From an uncultured bacterium (GTDB lineage: Bacteria > Bacillota > Clostridia > Oscillospirales > Acutalibacteraceae), in assembly GCA_905215055.1 (NCBI GenBank), contig CAJMOH010000024.1, forward strand, positions 1 to 41,380: a stretch of 41,380 bases of DNA, given 5' to 3'. Position numbers and translations under genes: made by a program. A model generated the notes under the pieces. It saw nothing but the letters and a program-made list of their open reading frames with translations, had not been told where the DNA came from and made no database searches. Positions 14,299-20,828 of the stretch are shown here, piece after piece (within the stretch, counting starts at the first letter, position 1; the number at the start of each line of letters is the position of its first letter).

Positions 14299-14327
14299 AG
14301 TTTACAGGATTTTTTCCCTCCCGTCAA
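14299..14327 (-). promoter_or_regulatory. Sigma-A promoter of the lar genes
   Basis: Minus strand: -35 TTGACG (14322-14327), a 17-base spacer, -10 TAAACT (14299-14304). The predicted start near 14292 leaves a leader of about 140 bases before larE. No known riboswitch was recognised in that leader. Confidence 0.75.
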
Positions 14328-14428
14328 GAGCCTGGAAAAAACTCAGCGCCGCCAGCCCTTCCAGCGCCCCCAGCGGCTACCCTGTTCCCTGGGGAAACCC
14401 AAAGAAAAAAACAGGAAGGAGAATCAGT

Positions 14429-15286
14429 GTGAAACGAAAAGGCGTGGACATCTCCGGCCCTATCGCCCCCTGCACAGCGGCGGACCTGAAGGCAGCGGGG
14501 GTGGAGTTTGTCATCTGCAAGACGGGCTTCGGCTCGGACTACCCGGGCCAGCAGGACAGCGGTTTCGCGTCCAATATAAAGCTGCTGGACGCCGCCGGGA
14601 TTCCCTGGGGAGCCTATCACTTTTCCTACGCCACCACCCGCAACGGGGGTATCAGCGAGGCCAAGCACATGCTGCGCTTGCTGAACGGACGCAAGCCCCT
14701 GTACGGAGTGTGGTTTGACATGGAGGCAAACTCCACCCTGGGGGGAGACCTTCCCGGAGCGGCGGAGGGCTTCTGTGAGACAATGGAGGCAGCGGGCCTG
14801 TATGTGGGCGTGTACGCCAGCACCAGCTGGTGGCAGAATTACCTGACCAGCCCCGTTTTCGACAAGTATGACAAATGGGTGGCCCAATACTACAAGGAGT
14901 GCCAGTACGACGGCCCCTATGGCATGTGGCAGTACACCGACAGCTGGGTGATCGGCGGCCGCAACTTTGACGGCAACTGGGCCTATAAGGATTACCCCAG
15001 CATGATCAAGGCCATGAACGGCGAAACCAAGCCGGAACCCGAACCAGAGGAGGAAAAAGAGTTGACTGAAACCCAAGTGAAAGCCATCGCCAAAGCGGCG
15101 GCGCGAGAAGAGATCGAGGCCTATTTCCAGGAGCTGGCGGCAAAGCCTGTATCCTCCTGGGCAAAGGACGCGGTGGAATTTGTCCAGAAAGAGGGCCTGA
15201 TGAACGGCGACGCGGACGGCAGTTTCCGGCCCCAGAGCAACGTCACCCGCCAAGAGCTGGCGGCGGTGCTGAGGAACCTCTCGTGA
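14429..15286 (+). CDS. GH25 lysozyme with C-terminal SLH domain
   Basis: A 285-residue cell-wall hydrolase. Residues 1-200 form a GH25 (Chalaropsis-type muramidase) domain: GVDISGPI at the start, FVICKTGFGSDY, WGAYHFSYA, then WFDMEAN with the catalytic Asp/Glu pair, GLYVGVYAS, WVAQYY and GMWQYTD. An acidic linker (KPEPEPEEEKE) and a helical stretch lead to one S-layer homology motif: WAKDAVEFVQKEGLMNGDADGSFRPQSNVTRQE split over about residues 245-276. There is no signal peptide, as in phage endolysins. The start is GTG with AGGAAGGAG eight bases upstream. It stands alone on the plus strand, with no other phage genes nearby; it may be a lysin remnant or a spore or cell-wall enzyme. Confidence 0.92.
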   Translation: MKRKGVDISGPIAPCTAADLKAAGVEFVICKTGFGSDYPGQQDSGFASNIKLLDAAGIPWGAYHFSYATTRNGGISEAKHMLRLLNGRKPLYGVWFDMEANSTLGGDLPGAAEGFCETMEAAGLYVGVYASTSWWQNYLTSPVFDKYDKWVAQYYKECQYDGPYGMWQYTDSWVIGGRNFDGNWAYKDYPSMIKAMNGETKPEPEPEEEKELTETQVKAIAKAAAREEIEAYFQELAAKPVSSWAKDAVEFVQKEGLMNGDADGSFRPQSNVTRQELAAVLRNLS

Positions 15287-15295
15287 ACAGGGAAA

Positions 15296-15325
15296 GGGGC
15301 TGCCTTTGCGGGAAGCCCTTTTTCT
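15296..15325 (+). terminator. Rho-independent terminator after the GH25 gene
   Basis: Imperfect GC-rich stem GGGGCT / AAGCCC with loop TGCCTTTGCGGG-like sequence, followed by TTTTTC. It overlaps the stop codon of the convergent membrane protein gene by two bases. Confidence 0.65.
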
Positions 15326-15632
15326 ATTTGTGCGCGCGCCGCCGGGCCAGAAGAAAGGCGGCCAAGTTCAGCGCCGCTGTGCACACCAGCAAAACCATCG
15401 CCGCCAGAAACCGGGCGTTGGAGGTGTCCAGAAGAGTGGCGGTGTGTTCCAGTCGCGCGTGGCGGCTGAGAATGTACAACTGAAAGGCCGCCGCCAGCGC
15501 GGTGAGGAAAAAGCTGCCAGCAGCCCAGGACCCCGGCTTCCCCCGGCGGGCCATGCACACCACCGGCAGGGCCATCGCCCCCAGGCCCAGTACGATGCTG
15601 ATAAGTTCCATGTTGAAAATTATTGCAAACAT
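15324..15632 (-). CDS. Small membrane protein, unknown
   Basis: A 102-residue protein with three predicted membrane helices (about residues 10-25, 35-55 and 75-95) and a basic end (LLARRRAHK). I do not recognise a family. ATG at 15632 follows AAGGAG closely and overlaps the translation stop region of the upstream gene (TGA and ATG one base apart), so it is probably translationally coupled. It is the last of four genes in the TraX operon. Confidence 0.75.
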   Translation of the reverse strand: MFAIIFNMELISIVLGLGAMALPVVCMARRGKPGSWAAGSFFLTALAAAFQLYILSRHARLEHTATLLDTSNARFLAAMVLLVCTAALNLAAFLLARRRAHK

Positions 15633-15633
15633 A

Positions 15634-16341
15634 TCAGTTCTCCTTTCTCATTTTTCTTCTGCGCAGGACAGCCGCCCAAGCGCCGGCCGCCAGGGCGCAG
15701 CCCCCTGCCAGGAGGGTACAGTCCCAGCCCCACAGGGGAGCGCGCAAATCTGGGGAAACACACACGCCCCGCCGGTAGAAGATTTCATCCACCCGCAGCA
15801 GCAGGCCGTCCCGCACTTCCTTTCTGGAAAGGCCCCGCTGGATACGCACCTCCTCCACCGAGGGGGTGGCATTGTAAAAGTCCCGCACAAGCCCTTCCAA
15901 GGCGGAGATGGGAACGAAAAAATAGCCCTGGGGCGTTTCCTCCCCGGAGAGGGGGAATACAGTCCCCCATCGCCAGCCCTTCCAGTATGTGGGATAGGTG
16001 TCCATGAGGAAATCCCCATAGCTCCAAGCCAGCTCCGTTCCCGCCGGGATGGTGTAAACCGGCTCCCCGCCGGGTGCCGCATAATAGGAAATATCCTGGC
16101 TGCACGTGAAGTAGTACACCCTATACACGGGGTTAGTGATTACCGACAAAGCCACTTGGTATTGGCTGACGTCCATCGCCTCCATCGGGACGCCGTCCCG
16201 GTAGTCTGAAAACCGTGGGCTGGGCGTAAAGCCCGCCTCCAGCTGGCTGTTCTTCCAAGCGGCCCCGCCCACCCGCAGAAGGAGGCAGGCGCCCAGCAGC
16301 ACCGCCACACACAACAAAAAGGCCGCCGCTTTTTTCCTCAT
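15634..16341 (-). CDS. Membrane-anchored protein, unknown, two end helices
   Basis: A 235-residue protein with an N-terminal hydrophobic segment (AAAFLLCVAVLLGACLLL, signal anchor or lipoprotein-like with a Cys) and a second hydrophobic segment near the C terminus (LLAGGCALAAGAWAAVL) followed by RRRKMRKEN. The region between should lie outside the membrane and is rich in aromatic residues, with a SYYAAPGGEPVYTIPAGTE stretch resembling SH3-like surface domains. No family is recognised with confidence. Start ATG at 16341 has AGGGGGTG upstream. It sits 14 bases after its upstream neighbour and overlaps control regions with the next, within the TraX operon. Confidence 0.75.
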   Translation of the reverse strand: MRKKAAAFLLCVAVLLGACLLLRVGGAAWKNSQLEAGFTPSPRFSDYRDGVPMEAMDVSQYQVALSVITNPVYRVYYFTCSQDISYYAAPGGEPVYTIPAGTELAWSYGDFLMDTYPTYWKGWRWGTVFPLSGEETPQGYFFVPISALEGLVRDFYNATPSVEEVRIQRGLSRKEVRDGLLLRVDEIFYRRGVCVSPDLRAPLWGWDCTLLAGGCALAAGAWAAVLRRRKMRKEN

Positions 16342-16355
16342 GGAAGTTCACCCCC

Positions 16356-16823
16356 TTAAAAATGGGCCTCGAAATAGTAGAAGTCCCCGCCCAGGGGCCT
16401 GGTAAAGCCCTGGTTGTCTCCCTCTCCCTGCCAGGCCCAGCCGTCCTCCTGGGGGGTCAGCTCCACTCCCGCCCCCTGGAAGGGCTGAGGGCCGCTGGGA
16501 GAGTAGTACACCCCGTAATAGCTGGTGGAGGAGCCCAGCCCCCAGCCGCCGCAGGTGAACTCCACAAAGCCGTCCCACAGGTCCGCCTGGCGCACCAGGC
16601 CGGGCAGGGGAAGCTCCTTCGGGGCCTCGCCGGTTTCCAGGCAGGTCTGGGCAAAAGCGGCCAGCTCCTCCCCGTGGTCGGAGACCTCCCTGGCACAGCG
16701 GCGCTCCAGGCTGCCGGGGATGAGCGGCGAGCCGAACCAGCTCAGCAGGCCATAGGCCCCCAGGCAAAGGACCAGCAGCCCGCCCGCCATACAGGCGGAG
16801 ATTACAAAGGGCTTCTTTTTCAT
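16356..16823 (-). CDS. Signal-anchored protein, unknown
   Basis: A 155-residue protein starting MKKKPFVISACMAGGLLVLC, a typical signal anchor or lipoprotein-like segment (Cys at residue 11 and 20), with a soluble domain behind it (SGPQPFQGAGVELTPQEDGW, GDNQGFTRPLGGDFYYFE). The ATG at 16823 overlaps the TGA of the TraX-family gene (ATGA), which fixes the start; GAGGGGGG lies upstream. Family not recognised. Its similarity in layout to the next gene suggests both are surface proteins of one system. Confidence 0.75.
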   Translation of the reverse strand: MKKKPFVISACMAGGLLVLCLGAYGLLSWFGSPLIPGSLERRCAREVSDHGEELAAFAQTCLETGEAPKELPLPGLVRQADLWDGFVEFTCGGWGLGSSTSYYGVYYSPSGPQPFQGAGVELTPQEDGWAWQGEGDNQGFTRPLGGDFYYFEAHF

Positions 16824-17596
16824 GAAAATCCCCCCTCTAAATAGAAGATGGTCAAATCGGCTGCGGCGCGGAGCAGCCACAGCGCCAGCAGGTGGGCGGG
16901 GTAAAACACATAGAAGAACCACTTGCCCCTCTTGGAGCCGGGCTGGCCGTTGTAAAGCGCCGCCAGTCCCACCCCGGCCAGGGCGAACACCGTCTGCCGG
17001 GCCATGTACCAGAACTGGGCCGGGTTGCCCACCCACCACAGGGGAGAGGAAAACCCGCCGAAGTTGTTCACCACAATGTAGTAGAAGGCCACCACCGAGC
17101 CCAGGGCGATGATGCGGGCGGGCTTGCTCTCAAAGAACAGGTAGGGCAGCAGCACGCACAGCACCCCAAAGCCGCCGTAGTCCGTGCCCAAAATCTCGCA
17201 CAGCAGGACGATGGCCCCCACGGGCGCCACCGCCGCCCAGGCCCAGCGTCTGCCCTTGTTCTTGCAAAATTTGACGATCTGGCAGCAGGCGGCCCCGGCC
17301 AGCAGGGTGAAGAACACATTGAAAAGGCCAAAGGCCGGGGAACCGGCCCTCAGGGCCAGGCGGTAGGGAATCTCGGAGAGGACGGCGAAAAGCAGCAGCC
17401 GCCCCAGGTAGCGCCGGGCGCTGTGGGTGTACACGCACCCCTGGGCGATGCCGTAGGCGAAGATGGGAAAGGCCATCCGGCCCACGGCCCGCATGGGGTC
17501 GTACCAAGAGAAGGGGAACAGCCCTCCCATCACCGCCGCCGTGTGGTCGATGAGCATGGCCGCGATGGCCACCCATTTCAAGACGTTCCAGGTCAT
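16820..17596 (-). CDS. TraX family membrane protein
   Basis: A 258-residue polytopic membrane protein with about eight helices. It starts MTWNVLKWVAIAAMLIDHTAAVMG and contains MRAVGRMAFPIFAYGIAQG, typical of the TraX family (F-pilin N-acetylase and its many chromosomal relatives in Firmicutes, probably membrane acyltransferases), and ends with FFYVFYPAHLLALWLLR, also conserved in the family. Start ATG at 17596 has AAGGGAGG upstream. There is no conjugation gene nearby, so a role in pilin acetylation is unlikely; modification of a surface molecule is inferred. It leads an operon with three downstream membrane-associated genes, overlapping the first by four bases. Confidence 0.85.
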   Translation of the reverse strand: MTWNVLKWVAIAAMLIDHTAAVMGGLFPFSWYDPMRAVGRMAFPIFAYGIAQGCVYTHSARRYLGRLLLFAVLSEIPYRLALRAGSPAFGLFNVFFTLLAGAACCQIVKFCKNKGRRWAWAAVAPVGAIVLLCEILGTDYGGFGVLCVLLPYLFFESKPARIIALGSVVAFYYIVVNNFGGFSSPLWWVGNPAQFWYMARQTVFALAGVGLAALYNGQPGSKRGKWFFYVFYPAHLLALWLLRAAADLTIFYLEGGFS

Positions 17597-17684
17597 GGAA
17601 AACCTCCCTTCTCCTTGTAAACCCATCCTAGCATATTTCGAAAAAGAATACAAGAAATGTAAGAAAGCCGTTAGAAAATTCAGC

Positions 17685-17721
17685 AAAAAAACAAATCCCC
17701 CCTCCATTTTTTGGAGGGGGG
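17685..17721 (-). terminator. Rho-independent terminator in the galE-TraX gap
   Basis: Perfect 9-base stem CCCCCCTCC / GGAGGGGGG with a 7-base loop, followed on the minus strand by ATTTGTTTTTTT. It lies beyond the repeat tract downstream of galE and upstream of the TraX operon, so it would end galE transcripts that read through the repeats. Confidence 0.85.
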
Positions 17722-17722
17722 T

Positions 17723-18109
17723 CTGTGGCCAGACTGGCCAATTCGCGCCCTGGAGCGGTGGCTATGGCCGCGCTTGTGCGGAACGATAACGCACGCCCGC
17801 GGTGCGTGCCCGCACGGGGCAATTCGCGCCACGGAGCGGCGGCGAAACGCCGCGCTTGATCGAGAAGTCAATGCACGTCCGCGCCGGTGGTTTCGCTGGG
17901 ACCTTTCCAGCTTCTTTCCCGCAGCAAACGGCCCCTCCCGCGCAAGCGAGCTAACGGCCCGGACACTGCCCGGGCCGCTTTACGGCCCGTCCCGCGACTT
18001 GGCCCGTGCGGCCACGCACCAGCGGGATGGAGATTTTAAAAATCTCCAAGACATTCTCCTTGTAAACAGCTTCCGCTGTTTACTGCTCAACGGGAGCACC
18101 CGCCGTAGC
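17723..18109. repeat. Mosaic repeat tract between galE and the TraX operon
   Basis: Two plus-oriented cores. The first has hairpin 1 GGCCAG-A-CTGGCC (17727-17739), AATTCGCGCC and a GCGG/CCGC hairpin. The second has hairpin 1 GTGCG-TGCC-CGCAC (17802-17815), CAATTCGCGCC, hairpin 2 GCGGCG-AAA-CGCCGC (17839-17853), CTTGATCGAGA and CACGTCCGCG from 17874. Next come GCTGGGACCTTTCCAGC and GGGCCG-CTTTA-CGGCCC (about 17967-17984). From the galE side the opposite-facing module enters: hairpin 1 GCGGG-TGCT-CCCG, TTGAGCA, GTAAACAGC-GGAA-GCTGTTTAC (18063-18084), and GGAGAT/ATCTCC. The tract is therefore composite and meets head-on. Confidence 0.83.
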
Positions 18110-19085
18110 CGTTGGGATGGCTCTCGTGCCACTTCCAGGCGCTCTGGATAATGGTCTCCAGGTCGTCGTACTGGGGCTTCCAGCCCAGGACCTGCTTGGC
18201 CTTCTCGCTGCTTGCCACCAGCTGGGCAGGGTCCCCAGCCCGGCGAGGCTCTTCCACCGCGGGGATGGGATGGCCCGTCACCTTCCGGGCGGTGTCGATG
18301 ACCTCCTTCACGGTGAAGCCCACGCCGTTGCCCAGGTTGAAGATGCTGCTCTCCCCGCCGTTTTGCAGGTATTTCATGGCCAGAATGTGGGCCTGGGCCA
18401 AATCCGTGACGTGGATGTAGTCCCGCACGCAGGTGCCGTCCCGGGTGTCGTAGTCCGTGCCGAAGATGCCCACATGCTCCCGCTGGCCCAGGGGCACCTG
18501 GAGGATCAGGGGGATCAGGTGGGTCTCCGGGCTGTGGGCCTCGCCGATCTGGCCGGATTTGTGGGCGCCGCAGGCGTTGAAGTACCGCAGGCTCACATAC
18601 CGCAGGCCGTGGGCCTGGCCCACCCAGTGGAACATCCGCTCCATCGAGAGCTTGGTCTCCCCATAGGTGTTGGTGGGATGGGTGGGGTCTGTCTCCAGAA
18701 TGGGGATGTTCTCCGGCTCGCCGTAGGTGGCGGCGGTGGAGGAGAACACAATCTTGTCCACCCCGTGGGCCACCATAGACTCCAGCAGCACCTTGGTGCC
18801 GCACAGGTTGTTGTCGTAATACTTCAGGGGCTTTACCATGCTCTCCCCCACCAGGGAGTTTGCCGCGAAGTGAATGACACAGTCAATGCGCTCCTTCTCA
18901 AACAGGCCGTCCAAAAACGCTCTGTCCCGAATGTCCCCCTGATAGAACCGCGCCTGGGGATGGACCGCCTCTCTGTGGCCTGTTTCCAGGTTGTCCGCGA
19001 TGACCACCTCCGCGCCGCTGTCGATCAGCTCGTAAGCCGTGTGGGAGCCGATGTAGCCGGCTCCGCCCAGTACCAAAACCGCCAT
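18087..19085 (-). CDS. galE: UDP-glucose 4-epimerase GalE
   Basis: A 332-residue short-chain dehydrogenase-type epimerase interconverting UDP-glucose and UDP-galactose (Leloir pathway and cell-surface sugar supply). It has GGAGYIGSH at the N terminus (NAD binding), HFAANSLVGES, SSTAATYGEP with the active-site Ser/Thr, YGETK (Tyr and Lys catalytic pair), YFNACGA, GTDYDTRDGTCVRDYIHV, and NLGNGVGFTV. All key motifs are intact. Start ATG at 19085 follows AGGAGGTAAGG. The last residues, GGCSR, and the stop TGA lie in repeat hairpin 1 (GCGGG-TGCT-CCCGT then TGAGCA). It diverges from the AraC-type regulator gene. Confidence 0.97.
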   Translation of the reverse strand: MAVLVLGGAGYIGSHTAYELIDSGAEVVIADNLETGHREAVHPQARFYQGDIRDRAFLDGLFEKERIDCVIHFAANSLVGESMVKPLKYYDNNLCGTKVLLESMVAHGVDKIVFSSTAATYGEPENIPILETDPTHPTNTYGETKLSMERMFHWVGQAHGLRYVSLRYFNACGAHKSGQIGEAHSPETHLIPLILQVPLGQREHVGIFGTDYDTRDGTCVRDYIHVTDLAQAHILAMKYLQNGGESSIFNLGNGVGFTVKEVIDTARKVTGHPIPAVEEPRRAGDPAQLVASSEKAKQVLGWKPQYDDLETIIQSAWKWHESHPNGYGGCSR

Positions 19086-19212
19086 GCCGCCTTACCTCCT
19101 GTAAAATCGTGTTCCGGCAGGTTGCTTTCTGCCTTTGAGACTATTATAATGAGTATAGACCGCAAAAAACAACAAGGATATTGGCTTTTTCTTTTCTTAT
19201 ATTGAGGTTTTT

Positions 19213-20121
19213 ATGGAGCTTTTAGTCAACGAGGAAAAACGGGAGCTGAAAAGCCACGGCACCTTTGAGTTCCCGGTGAACATCAGCCGGAAGCGGCTCT
19301 CCTCCTACGGCACGGGGTCCTTCCCCTGGCACTGGCACGACGAGGTAGAGCTGACCCTGATTCTTTCGGGACAGATCGATTACCGGGTGAACGACAGCCG
19401 GTATCTGCTTCGGGCGGGAGAGGGCCTGTTCTGCAACGCCGACGCCCTCCACTCTGGCTGCCGGGTGGAGGACAGCGACTGCGACTATGTGTCCCTCACC
19501 TTCCACCCCCGGCTGCTGGCGGGGTTTGAGGGCTGCGTCATTGGACGGAAATATGTGGCGGCTCTGGTGGGGGCGGCGCCCTCCCTGGGGCTTTCCCCAG
19601 AGGAGAGCTGGCAGCGCCGGGTGCTGGACGCTTTGGACCAGATCTACCGGCTGTCTCAAAAGCGGCCGGAAACCTACGAGCTGGAGGTGCAGCGGCTGCT
19701 GCTGGGCATCTGGGGGGAGCTGTACCGCCATCGGGAGGCCCAGGGGGAAGGCTCTCTGGACCCGGAAAAGCTCCAGCGGCTGCGGGTAATTCTCTCCTAT
19801 CTCCACGAAAACTACGGGGAGAAAATCACCCTGGAGGACGTGGCCCGGCAGGTGGGCCTGTGCAAAAGCGAGTGCTGCCGGTTTTTCAAGCGGCAGATGC
19901 GCCAGTCCCTGTTCGAGTACCTGCTGGACTACCGGGTTGGCCGCAGCCTGCCCCTGCTGGAAGAGGGAGCCGCTACGGTGGCGGAGGTGGCGTCTCAGGT
20001 GGGCTTCTCCAACCCGGCCTATTTTTCCAAGGTGTTCCGCTCCCGGATGAGGCTGTCCCCCCGGGAGTATCAAAAGCGGGGGGCCTCCGGCCAGCCCGGC
20101 ACAGGGAGGGAGCAGCCATGA
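19213..20121 (+). CDS. AraC family transcriptional regulator
   Basis: A 302-residue regulator. The N-terminal part (about 20-110) is a cupin sensor with FPWHWHDEVELTLILSG, the usual H-W-H metal/sugar-binding pattern. The C-terminal part (about 195-290) holds two helix-turn-helix motifs: ITLEDVARQVGLCKSECCRFFK and VAEVASQVGFSNPAYFSKVFR, ending SPREYQK, the AraC signature. Its ligand is unknown. It is divergent from galE (127-base gap) and its stop overlaps the start of the esterase gene (ATGA), so those genes form one unit and the esterase is a likely target or partner. Confidence 0.94.
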   Translation: MELLVNEEKRELKSHGTFEFPVNISRKRLSSYGTGSFPWHWHDEVELTLILSGQIDYRVNDSRYLLRAGEGLFCNADALHSGCRVEDSDCDYVSLTFHPRLLAGFEGCVIGRKYVAALVGAAPSLGLSPEESWQRRVLDALDQIYRLSQKRPETYELEVQRLLLGIWGELYRHREAQGEGSLDPEKLQRLRVILSYLHENYGEKITLEDVARQVGLCKSECCRFFKRQMRQSLFEYLLDYRVGRSLPLLEEGAATVAEVASQVGFSNPAYFSKVFRSRMRLSPREYQKRGASGQPGTGREQP

Positions 20122-20828
20122 AGGGAAAGCTCCATCGCTTTACGTTAGAGGGCAGGCCCTGCGCCTGCTTTGTCCCCCAGGGGCAAGGCCCCTTCCCCCT
20201 GGCGGTGCTGTGCGGCTGGAGCCTGGGGGACAAGCTGCCCCTTTTCGCCCAAGAGCTGCCGCCGGTTCTGCTGTTCTCCGCCCAGGGGGACGGGGACCGG
20301 GACTTCACCCCCTGGCCCGCACCCGGCGTCCGGGAGGGGGAAGTCTTTTCCGGGGAGGGGGCGGCGTACCTTCGGTTTCTCACGGAAACCGCCCTGCCCA
20401 CCCTGGAAACAGCCTGGTCCGCCAGCCCCCGGCGGGAGGACAGGGCCATTCTGGGGTATTCCCTGGGCGGGCTGTTCGCCCTGTGGGGCCAGGCCCAGAG
20501 CGGGGCCTTTCAGACGGCCGGGTCCCTGTCCGGGTCTTTGTGGTATCCGGGATGGCTGGACTATCTGAAAAGCCATCCGCCCCGGCCGGGAGAGCGGATC
20601 TACCTGTCTCTGGGGGACCGGGAGGAATTTGGCGGGCCTGCCCTGCTCCGCGCCGTGGGGGACTGCACCCGCCGGACTTACGCCCTTTACGAACAGGCGG
20701 GCATCCACACGGTGCTGGAATGGAACAAAGGCGGCCACGGAAAAAGCGTGGACGCCCGGTGGAAAAAAGCGTTGGCCTGGGTGTGCCGGGCCGTGGACGA
20801 GAAAGAAGGAGGCAGGAAATCGCGGTGA
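20118..20828 (+). CDS. IroE/Fes-like putative esterase (alpha/beta hydrolase)
   Basis: A 236-residue alpha/beta hydrolase of the putative-esterase family that includes enterochelin esterases and S-formylglutathione hydrolase-like proteins. The nucleophile elbow is GYSLGG (Ser near residue 116); LSLGDREEF and KGGHGKSV likely supply the remaining acid and His. It has no signal peptide. ATG at 20118 overlaps the TGA of the AraC gene, with GGGAGGGAG just upstream. Substrate unknown: siderophore esters or acylated sugars are possible from the family, but no siderophore genes are nearby. Confidence 0.82.
   Translation: MKGKLHRFTLEGRPCACFVPQGQGPFPLAVLCGWSLGDKLPLFAQELPPVLLFSAQGDGDRDFTPWPAPGVREGEVFSGEGAAYLRFLTETALPTLETAWSASPRREDRAILGYSLGGLFALWGQAQSGAFQTAGSLSGSLWYPGWLDYLKSHPPRPGERIYLSLGDREEFGGPALLRAVGDCTRRTYALYEQAGIHTVLEWNKGGHGKSVDARWKKALAWVCRAVDEKEGGRKSR

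Noticed and set aside
14429..15286. Prophage call around the GH25 lysozyme
   Set aside because: No capsid, tail, integrase, holin or attachment site is visible; a single lysin-like gene is not enough.
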